This document shows, in pieces, positions 1 to 5,456 of a stretch of DNA of 9,939 bases; position 1 is the first letter of the stretch, and each line of letters starts with the position of its first letter. Under the pieces are notes generated by a model. It saw only the letters and a program-made list of their open reading frames with translations. It was not told the DNA's origin and did no database searches. This DNA comes from Solimonas sp040377605 (GTDB lineage: Bacteria; Pseudomonadota; Gammaproteobacteria; Nevskiales; Nevskiaceae), in assembly GCA_040377605.1 (NCBI GenBank), contig JBEIOK010000098.1, positions 1-9,939 on the forward strand, given 5' to 3'. A program made the translations under genes and the position numbers.

Positions 1-120
1 GGCAAGGGCTTCAAGCTCGCCACCGAGTCTGGTGTGGAGTCCGGCGGCGATGTCCTTTACACGATCGAACGCGCCGCCCGGGTGAAGCCGCCGACCGACA
101 CACCGGCCTCAGCCGAGTAG
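1..120 (+). CDS. 3' end of an unrecognised protein gene (partial)
   Basis: Frame 1 is open from the window edge to a TAG at 118-120, giving the last 39 residues of a protein. Codons are strongly G/C in third position, as in the neighbouring genes, so the frame looks genuinely coding. The tail reads as a mixed hydrophilic segment with Gly-rich and charged stretches and ends in a Pro/Thr/Ala-rich stretch. I recognise no family from this fragment and assign no function. It runs convergently into the carboxylesterase gene; the two stop codons overlap by 12 bases, and no intrinsic terminator lies between them. Confidence 0.5.
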   Translation, partial: GKGFKLATESGVESGGDVLYTIERAARVKPPTDTPASAE

Positions 121-786
121 GGTCTTGCGCAGCCAGGTGGCGATGTCGGTAACCTGCGCTTCGCAGACCGAGTGTCCCATCGCGTAGTCGCGCCATTCCA
201 CGGTATAGCCGAGGTCGCGCAGCGCGTCGCGCGAGCCGCTGCCCAACGCCAGCGGCAGCACCGGGTCCTGGCGGCCGTGGCACATGAAGATCGGCGCGGC
301 GTCCGCAGCGGCCACGCCCTCCTCCGGCAGGCGCTCGGCCAGCGGCAGGTAGGTCGACAGCGCCAGCAGGCCCGCCAGCTTCTCGCGCTGGCGCAGGCCG
401 ACGTGCAGCGTGATGGCGCCGCCCTGCGAGAAGCCCGCCAGCACGAGGCGCGAGGCCGGCAGACCGGCGGCGCGCTGATCGGCGAGATAGCGGTTCACGA
501 TGCGTTCGGAGTCGCGGATGCCGGTCTCATCCTGGCGCTTGAGGTTGGTCAGCGACGGGATGTCATACCAGGCCCGCATCGGCAATCCACCGTTGATCGT
601 CACCGGCCGTTCCGGGGCATGCGGAAAGATGAACCGGATTCCATGATCGTGGGGCAACCGCAATTCCGGCACGATCGGCACGAAGTCATGACCGTCAGCA
701 CCCAGGCCATGCAGCCAGATCACCGCGGCACGGGCCGATGTCGGCGGATCGAGGATCAGTTCGGTGTCGCTTTCGAGGAGGTTCAT
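109..786 (-). CDS. Carboxylesterase / phospholipase family alpha/beta hydrolase
   Basis: A 225-residue cytoplasmic alpha/beta hydrolase of the phospholipase/carboxylesterase (Abhydrolase_2) family, which hydrolyses carboxylic esters and sometimes lysophospholipids or acyl-thioesters. Visible motifs are the oxyanion-loop segment HGLGADGHD (residues 26-34), the nucleophile elbow GFSQGG with Ser120, the acid Asp174 in GRQDP, and His205 in GHSVC, so the full Ser-Asp-His triad is present. The length is typical (about 215-225). The ATG at 786 is chosen because the family's N-terminus starts a few residues before the first beta strand. The frame stays open further upstream but that part does not resemble the family. 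No clear Shine-Dalgarno precedes it. There is no signal peptide. It is divergent from lptM and overlaps the upstream gene's stop by 12 bases. The natural substrate cannot be told from sequence. Confidence 0.93.
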   Translation of the reverse strand: MNLLESDTELILDPPTSARAAVIWLHGLGADGHDFVPIVPELRLPHDHGIRFIFPHAPERPVTINGGLPMRAWYDIPSLTNLKRQDETGIRDSERIVNRYLADQRAAGLPASRLVLAGFSQGGAITLHVGLRQREKLAGLLALSTYLPLAERLPEEGVAAADAAPIFMCHGRQDPVLPLALGSGSRDALRDLGYTVEWRDYAMGHSVCEAQVTDIATWLRKTLLG

Positions 787-825
787 GGCGCGGCATTGTC
801 GGTGCCGGGCGTCGGGACGGCAACG

Positions 826-831
826 TATACT
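826..831 (+). promoter_or_regulatory. Possible -10 element for lptM-lysA(-polA)
   Basis: The 72-base gap between the divergent esterase and lptM contains TATACT at 826-831, five of six matches to the sigma-70 -10 consensus. No good -35 stands 16-18 bases upstream (the best is a weak TGCCGG around 803). A start near 838 would give a leader of only about 20 bases, partly folded by a 5-bp hairpin (GCCCG 836-840 with CGGGC 846-850). The GTATAC core is palindromic and could serve either direction. Tentative. Confidence 0.3.
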
Positions 832-858
832 GCCGGCCCGTTTTCCGGGCACCCTACC

Positions 859-1047
859 ATGCTCCGTCCTGCCGTCCTGCTGCTGTCGTTGCTGCTGACC
901 GCCTGCGGCCAGTCCGGCGACCTGTACCTGCCCGCGACGCCCGCTGCATCGGTTCCCCCGGCAGTGACGGCCCCCGCGCCGGAAACGCCACCGGCCGAAG
1001 CGCCTGCGCCGACCGCCGACTTTCCAGAATCCGATCGCCAGAAGTAA
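859..1047 (+). CDS. lptM: LPS-assembly-associated lipoprotein LptM (YifL family)
   Basis: A 62-residue precursor with a hydrophobic signal segment (residues 4-15) ending in the lipobox Leu13-Thr14-Ala15-Cys16, so it should be cleaved by signal peptidase II and lipidated on Cys16. Directly after the cysteine comes GQSGDLYLP, the conserved core of LptM/YifL. The remaining tail is low-complexity Pro/Ala-rich. In E. coli, LptM binds the LptD-LptE translocon and helps LptD form its correct disulfides. The location is the family's usual one, immediately upstream of lysA or dapF genes; here lysA starts 4 bases after the stop. The disulfide theme connects loosely with dsbA further along. The start is fixed by the signal peptide; the Shine-Dalgarno is poor. 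Confidence 0.9.
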   Translation: MLRPAVLLLSLLLTACGQSGDLYLPATPAASVPPAVTAPAPETPPAEAPAPTADFPESDRQK

Positions 1048-1051
1048 GACC

Positions 1052-2302
1052 GTGGACGCCTTCGAGTATCGCCATGGCGTGCTGCACGCCGAAGACCTGC
1101 CGGTAGACGCGCTCGCAGCGCGCCACGGCACGCCGCTCTACATTTACTCGCGGGCTGCGCTGGAGCGCAATTACCGCGCCTTCGACACCGCGCTGTCGTG
1201 GATCGAGCACCGCGTCTGCTACGCGGTGAAGGCCAATTCCAATCTCGCGGTGCTGCAGGTGCTCGCGCGCCTCGGCGCCGGTTTCGACATCGTCTCCGGT
1301 GGCGAACTGCACCGGGTGCTGACAGCCGGCGGTGACCCGACCAAGGTCGTGTTCTCCGGCGTGGGCAAGACGGCGGACGAGATGCGCACCGCGCTGCGGC
1401 TGGACATTGCCTGCTTCAACGTCGAATCCGAGTATGAGCTGCTGCAGCTCGACGCCATCGCCCGCGAGCTCGGCACGCGCGCGCGCATCGCGCTGCGCGT
1501 CAATCCGGATGTCGATGCCAAGACCCATCCGTACATCTCCACCGGCCTGAAGCAGAACAAGTTCGGCGTCGACATTCCGACGGCTGAGCGGCTGTACGCC
1601 CAGGCTCAGGAACTCGGCGGCATCGAGATCGTGGGCGTCGCCAGCCACATCGGCTCGCAGCTGCTAGACATCTCGCCGCTGCTTGACGCGCTGGATCGTG
1701 TCCTTGCGTTGATCGATCGACTGGCTGCACGCGGCATTCATCTGCGTCACATCGATGTTGGCGGCGGACTCGGCGTGCGCTATCGCGACGAGGTTCCCCC
1801 GCAGCCCTCGGAGTGGGCCCAGGCCCTGCGCCCTAGGCTCGAAGGCCGTGGCCTGAGGGTCCTGACCGAGCCGGGCCGTGCCATTGCCGGCAACGCGGGG
1901 CTGTTGGTGACGCAGGTGCTGGGCATCAAGCCTGGTGCCGAGAAGTCATTCGCGGTTGTCGATGCCGCGATGAACGATCTGATCCGGCCGACGCTGTATC
2001 AGGCCTGGATGGACATCGTTCCAGTGCGACCGCGCCCCGATACCGGCGCCCGCCGCTACGACATCGTCGGCCCGGTTTGCGAAAGCGGTGACTGGATCGG
2101 CCGCGACCGCGATCTGGCGATTGCAGCGGATGATCTGCTGGCTGTACGCACGGCGGGGGCCTACAGCTTCGCGATGGCCTCCAACTACAACACGCGCAAT
2201 CGTGCCGCCGAGTTGCTCGTCGATGGCGAGCAGGTGCACGTCGCGCGCGCGCGAGAGACCTACGACGACCAGTTGCGCGGCGAGCGTCTGCTCGACGAGT
2301 AG
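1052..2302 (+). CDS. lysA: Diaminopimelate decarboxylase
   Basis: A 416-residue PLP enzyme, normal length for LysA, that decarboxylates meso-diaminopimelate to L-lysine in the cytoplasm. It is a fold-type III decarboxylase: an N-terminal barrel with the PLP lysine Lys60 in YAVKAN, HIGSQ at 199-203, the phosphate-binding GGGLG at 237-241 and EPGR at 273-276, then a C-terminal domain with CESGD at 343-347 (Cys343 contributes across the dimer interface) and Tyr371 before AMASNYN. All key residues are present, so it should be active. The start codon is GTG, 4 bases after the lptM stop, with the purine-rich end of lptM as a plausible ribosome site. It is co-directional with polA 24 bases downstream. 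The usual follower dapF is absent here. Confidence 0.97.
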   Translation: MDAFEYRHGVLHAEDLPVDALAARHGTPLYIYSRAALERNYRAFDTALSWIEHRVCYAVKANSNLAVLQVLARLGAGFDIVSGGELHRVLTAGGDPTKVVFSGVGKTADEMRTALRLDIACFNVESEYELLQLDAIARELGTRARIALRVNPDVDAKTHPYISTGLKQNKFGVDIPTAERLYAQAQELGGIEIVGVASHIGSQLLDISPLLDALDRVLALIDRLAARGIHLRHIDVGGGLGVRYRDEVPPQPSEWAQALRPRLEGRGLRVLTEPGRAIAGNAGLLVTQVLGIKPGAEKSFAVVDAAMNDLIRPTLYQAWMDIVPVRPRPDTGARRYDIVGPVCESGDWIGRDRDLAIAADDLLAVRTAGAYSFAMASNYNTRNRAAELLVDGEQVHVARARETYDDQLRGERLLDE

Positions 2303-2326
2303 GACTGCGGGGGACGGGTCCAGCTG

Positions 2327-5143
2327 ATGCAGAATGGCGTCATGTCCGACCATCCCCTGATCCTGATCGACGGTTCGTCCTGGCTGTTCCGCGCCTATCA
2401 CGCGCTGCCGCCGCTCTCGAACTCGAAGAATGAGCCCACCGGCGCCATCTACGGCATGGGCAACATGCTCAAGCGGCTGATCAAGGACTATGCGCCGGAA
2501 CGCATTGCCGTGATCTTCGATGCGCCGGGCAGGAATTTTCGCCACGACTGGTATCCCGAGTACAAGGCCAATCGCAGCGAGACACCGGAGGATCTGTCGG
2601 CACAGTACGCTCCGATCGTCGAGATGATCGAGGCGATGGGCCTGCCCGTGATCAGCATTCCTGGCGTGGAGGCCGATGATGTGATCGGCACGCTGGCGCG
2701 CCAGGCGGCAGCCAGCGGCGAGGCGGTGCTGATCGTCACCGGCGACAAGGACATGGCGCAGCTGGTCGATGCGCGCGTGGCCCTGCTCGACACGATGAAG
2801 AATGTGCGCCTGGATGCGGCCGGGGTTGTCGAGAAGTTCGGTGTGCCGCCCGAGCGCATCGTCGATTACCTGGCGCTGATGGGCGATACCAGCGACAACA
2901 TCCCCGGCGTCATGGGCGTAGGGCCCAAGACCGCTGCGAAATGGCTGAACGAATTCGGGACGCTGGACGCGATCATCGCGCGCGCGGACGAGGTCAAGGG
3001 CAAGGCGGGAGAGAATCTGCGCGCGGCGCTCCCGCAGGTCCCGCTGTCGCGGCGCCTGGCGACCATTCGCTGCGACCTCGAACTGCCGATCTCGCTGGAC
3101 AGCCTGCGACCGCGCCCTGCAGATCGCGACCAGCTGAAGGTCCTGTTCCAGCGATTCGAGTTCCACCGGTGGGTGGACGAGCTTGGCGGCGGATCCCCGG
3201 CGGCAAGCGGCGCCACGTCCGTGGCCGGCGTGACCCCGAGGACGGATGCTGCGGACCCTGTGGTGGATGCAGCAGAAGAGGTGCCGCCGCGCGCGCCTTC
3301 CGCGCCGACGCAGGCGGTTGTGGTGCTGGACGAGGTGACCTTTTCCTCAATGCTGGAGCGGCTGCAGGCCGCGGCGCTGATCTGCTTCGACACCGAGACC
3401 GACAGCCTCGAATCCAACCAGGCGAATCTGGTGGGTCTCGCCTTTGCGGTCGAAACCGGACACGGCTGGTACCTGCCGCTGGCCCATGATTACCTGGGCG
3501 CACCGGCGCAGCTGGATCGCGCGCAGGTACTGGCCCGTGTCAGGCCGCTGCTGGAAGATCCGCACAAGCCCAAGCTCGCGCAGCATGCCAAGTTCGACAT
3601 CAACGTCCTCGCACGCCACGGCGTGCAGGTGCGTGGACTGGCGCACGACACGATGCTGCAGAGCTATGTGCTGGATGCCGCCAGCAACCGTCATGACATG
3701 GACACGCTGGCACAGCGTTATCTCAACCACACGACGATTGCGTTTGCCGACATCGCCGGCAAGGGCAAGAACCAGATCACCTTCAATCAGGTTTCGATCG
3801 ACAAGGCCACCGAGTACTCGGCCGAGGATGCGGACATCACGCTGCGCCTGCACCATGTGCTGTACCCGCGGGTGGCAGCGCTGGCGCCACTGAAGGAGGT
3901 CTACGAGAGCATCGAGATGCCGCTGGTGCCGGTGTTGGCGGCCATCGAGCAGCGCGGCGTCAAGGTCGACGCGCCGCTGTTGCGCACGATCAGCGCCGAG
4001 CTGGCCACGCGCATGGAAGAGTACGTGCAGCGCGCGTATCAGGAAGCTGGCGGCGAGTTCAACCTCGGCTCCCCCAAGCAGTTGGGCGTGATCCTGTACG
4101 AGAAGCTGCAGCTGCCGGTGCTGGGCAAGACACCGAAAGGCGAACCGTCGACCGCCGAGGATGTCCTGGAAGAACTGGCGGCCCAGCATCCGCTGCCACG
4201 GTTGATTCTCGATTGGCGTGCCTTGCAGAAGCTGCGCTCCACCTACACCGAGCTGTTGCCGCAGGCGGTCAATCCGCTGACCGGCCGCATTCACACGTCC
4301 TACCACCAGGCCGTGGCGGCGACCGGGCGCCTGTCCTCGTCCGACCCGAACCTGCAGAACATTCCGATCCGCACGGCGGAGGGCCGCCGCATCCGCGAAG
4401 CCTTCGTCGCCGAGCCGGGCAATCTGCTGCTGGCGATCGACTATTCGCAGATCGAACTGCGGCTGATGGCGCATTTCTCCGGCGACCCCAAGCTGCAGCA
4501 CGCTTTTGCCAGTGGGCAGGACGTGCACCGCGCTACCGCCGCCGAGGTCTTCGGGCTGCCGTTGGACGCGGTGGGTCCGGATCAGCGTCGTGCGGCCAAG
4601 GCGATCAACTTCGGCCTGATCTACGGCATGTCGGCCTTCGGCCTTGCGCGCCAGCTCGCAATACCGCGCGGCGAGGCGCAGGACTACATCACGCGCTTCT
4701 TCGGCCGCTATCCGGGCGTCAAGCACTTCATGGACACGACGCGGCTGCGTGCCAAGGAAGAGGGTTACGTCGAGACCCTGTTCGGCCGGCGCCTGTATCT
4801 GAAGGACATCAATTCACGGAACCAGGGGCTGCGCCAATACGCCGAGCGCACGGCGATCAACGCGCCGCTGCAGGGCACCGCCGCCGATCTGATCAAGCTC
4901 GCAATGCTGGATCTGGCCCGTTACCTGAGCCAGACCGCTCCCCAGGTACAGATGATCATGCAGGTCCATGACGAACTGGTTTTCGAAGGTCCGGAGGCGG
5001 TGCTGCGCCCATTGGCGCCGACGCTGGCTGACCGCATGTGCCGTATCGCGTCGCTCGCCGTCCCGCTGGTGGCCGATTGGGGGCTCGGAACGCAATGGGA
5101 TGCGGCGCACAGCGGCACCGGTCACGCAAGTAGCGCTGCCTGA
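2327..5143 (+). CDS. polA: DNA polymerase I (5' nuclease, 3'-5' exonuclease, polymerase)
   Basis: A 938-residue family A polymerase that fills gaps and removes RNA primers in replication and repair. The 5' nuclease covers about residues 8-290 (LILIDGSS with Asp15; helix-hairpin-helix near 192-203). An Ala/Pro-rich linker spans about 288-330. The proofreading domain is intact: Asp355 and Glu357 in FDTETD, Asp424, Tyr497 and Asp501. The polymerase has motif A Asp705 (AIDYSQIE), motif B Arg754/Lys758/Phe762/Tyr766, and motif C His881-Asp882-Glu883. These residues carry the same numbers as in E. coli Pol I. A 10-residue tail follows the usual C-terminus WDAAH. ATG 2327 has a GGGGGA stretch upstream (2309-2314); ATG 2342 is also possible and gives 933 residues. 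The gene is 24 bases after lysA and probably co-transcribed with it. Confidence 0.98.
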   Translation: MQNGVMSDHPLILIDGSSWLFRAYHALPPLSNSKNEPTGAIYGMGNMLKRLIKDYAPERIAVIFDAPGRNFRHDWYPEYKANRSETPEDLSAQYAPIVEMIEAMGLPVISIPGVEADDVIGTLARQAAASGEAVLIVTGDKDMAQLVDARVALLDTMKNVRLDAAGVVEKFGVPPERIVDYLALMGDTSDNIPGVMGVGPKTAAKWLNEFGTLDAIIARADEVKGKAGENLRAALPQVPLSRRLATIRCDLELPISLDSLRPRPADRDQLKVLFQRFEFHRWVDELGGGSPAASGATSVAGVTPRTDAADPVVDAAEEVPPRAPSAPTQAVVVLDEVTFSSMLERLQAAALICFDTETDSLESNQANLVGLAFAVETGHGWYLPLAHDYLGAPAQLDRAQVLARVRPLLEDPHKPKLAQHAKFDINVLARHGVQVRGLAHDTMLQSYVLDAASNRHDMDTLAQRYLNHTTIAFADIAGKGKNQITFNQVSIDKATEYSAEDADITLRLHHVLYPRVAALAPLKEVYESIEMPLVPVLAAIEQRGVKVDAPLLRTISAELATRMEEYVQRAYQEAGGEFNLGSPKQLGVILYEKLQLPVLGKTPKGEPSTAEDVLEELAAQHPLPRLILDWRALQKLRSTYTELLPQAVNPLTGRIHTSYHQAVAATGRLSSSDPNLQNIPIRTAEGRRIREAFVAEPGNLLLAIDYSQIELRLMAHFSGDPKLQHAFASGQDVHRATAAEVFGLPLDAVGPDQRRAAKAINFGLIYGMSAFGLARQLAIPRGEAQDYITRFFGRYPGVKHFMDTTRLRAKEEGYVETLFGRRLYLKDINSRNQGLRQYAERTAINAPLQGTAADLIKLAMLDLARYLSQTAPQVQMIMQVHDELVFEGPEAVLRPLAPTLADRMCRIASLAVPLVADWGLGTQWDAAHSGTGHASSAA

Positions 5144-5175
5144 ACAGTTTTTTGTTGTCTACCGGGCCGATAGTG

Positions 5176-5197
5176 CCTGACTTACCAGCAAGTCAGG
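5176..5197 (+). terminator. Stem-loop after polA, weak or Rho-assisted terminator
   Basis: CCTGACTT (5176-5183) and AAGTCAGG (5190-5197) form a perfect 8-bp stem with a 6-base loop, 33 bases after the polA stop. Only scattered Ts follow (TTGTGCAAGTTGTT), so it is not a strong intrinsic terminator. It could end the polA mRNA with Rho or protect its 3' end. A run of six Ts at 5149-5154 has no convincing hairpin before it. Confidence 0.4.
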
Positions 5198-5211
5198 TTG
5201 TGCAAGTTGTT

Positions 5212-5238
5212 GATTCTTATGATTCAGAATGGATTCAG
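5212..5238. promoter_or_regulatory. A/T-richer tract with GATTC repeats upstream of the sRNA promoter
   Basis: In otherwise very GC-rich DNA, GATTC occurs at 5212, 5221 and 5232, the last two extended to GATTCAG. ATTCT (5213-5217) and AGAAT (5226-5230) form an inverted repeat. The tract lies about 70-95 bases before the predicted sRNA start, a common activator position. TATGAT at 5218-5223 could also be a -10 box, but no matching -35 is apparent. Its function is unknown. Confidence 0.2.
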
Positions 5239-5272
5239 CGGTAGAAGGAGGGAAGTCGCTGCAGAACCGTTT

Positions 5273-5299
5273 GAACTTCCGGGCGCCGACCCCATCTAA
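5273..5299 (+). promoter_or_regulatory. Sigma-E/AlgU-type promoter of the sRNA
   Basis: GAACTT at 5273-5278, then exactly 16 bases, then TCTAA at 5295-5299. This matches the extracytoplasmic-stress sigma factor consensus (sigma-E of enterics, AlgU/sigma-22 of Pseudomonas: GAACTT, 16-17 bases, TCTRA). The same bases can be read as a fair sigma-70 promoter, TTGAAC (5271-5276), 18 bases, TCTAAT (5295-5300). Initiation would fall at about 5305-5307, precisely at the base of the first hairpin. The exact spacing plus the downstream hairpin array and terminator make this a credible promoter. Confidence 0.68.
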
Positions 5300-5305
5300 T
5301 CTTCC

Positions 5306-5418
5306 GAGTGGCGATTCTCCCTGTCCCACTCCCCGCCTCACTCCCTGGGCGGGTCCGGCAATCCCCATAGCCGGAAGCGTGGCCCGGTGACTTCTCCCCC
5401 AAGTCACCGGGCTTTTTT
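5306..5418 (+). ncRNA. Candidate trans-acting small RNA (ErsA/Spot 42 locus) with four UCCC-loop hairpins
   Basis: About 113 nt between a sigma-E-type promoter and a strong terminator, with no plausible reading frame. Four perfect stems follow each other: SL1 GAGTGG 5306-5311 with CCACTC 5326-5331; SL2 CCCGCC 5332-5337 with GGCGGG 5348-5353; SL3 TCCGGC 5354-5359 with GCCGGA 5370-5375; SL4 is the 12-bp terminator stem 5382-5412. SL1, SL2 and SL3 abut with no spacer. Every loop contains UCCC or longer (TCTCCC, CTCCC, TCCCC, CTCCCCC), complementary to Shine-Dalgarno-like GGGA/GGGGA. Known parallel: Spot 42 lies after polA in E. coli, and ErsA, an AlgU-dependent sRNA, lies between polA and yihA/engB in Pseudomonas. 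Inferred: an envelope-stress sRNA acting by antisense pairing, possibly Hfq-dependent (U-tail). Homology to ErsA is inferred from locus and promoter, not aligned sequence. Targets are unknown. Confidence 0.7.
5382..5418 (+). terminator. Rho-independent terminator of the sRNA
   Basis: GCCCGGTGACTT (5382-5393) pairs perfectly with AAGTCACCGGGC (5401-5412), a 12-bp stem with a 7-base loop CTCCCCC, followed directly by six Ts (5413-5418). The T-run is on the plus strand only. On the minus strand the hairpin is followed by CACGC, so it should not efficiently stop the convergent GGDEF/EAL transcript. Confidence 0.93.
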
Positions 5419-5456
5419 ATGTCTGCTAGCCGCCCGACGCAAGGGCCGCTCCGCGC

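Noticed and set aside
172..858. Plus-strand frame reading into lptM from 172
   Set aside because: The lipobox and signal peptide place the lptM start at 859; the upstream part is antisense to the esterase.
5149..5154. Six-T run just after polA as an intrinsic terminator
   Set aside because: No stable GC-rich stem ends immediately upstream; only 3-4 bp pairings are possible.
5240..5270. Strong Shine-Dalgarno (AAGGAGGG, 5245-5252) suggesting a small gene
   Set aside because: No ATG, GTG or TTG stands at a proper distance downstream.
5306..5412. RsmY/RsmZ-like CsrA-sponge RNA gene on the minus strand
   Set aside because: The minus strand has GGGA in the loops but no promoter before, and no T-run after, the hairpin array. 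The promoter and U-tract favour the plus strand. Kept only as a possible property of a readthrough 3' UTR.
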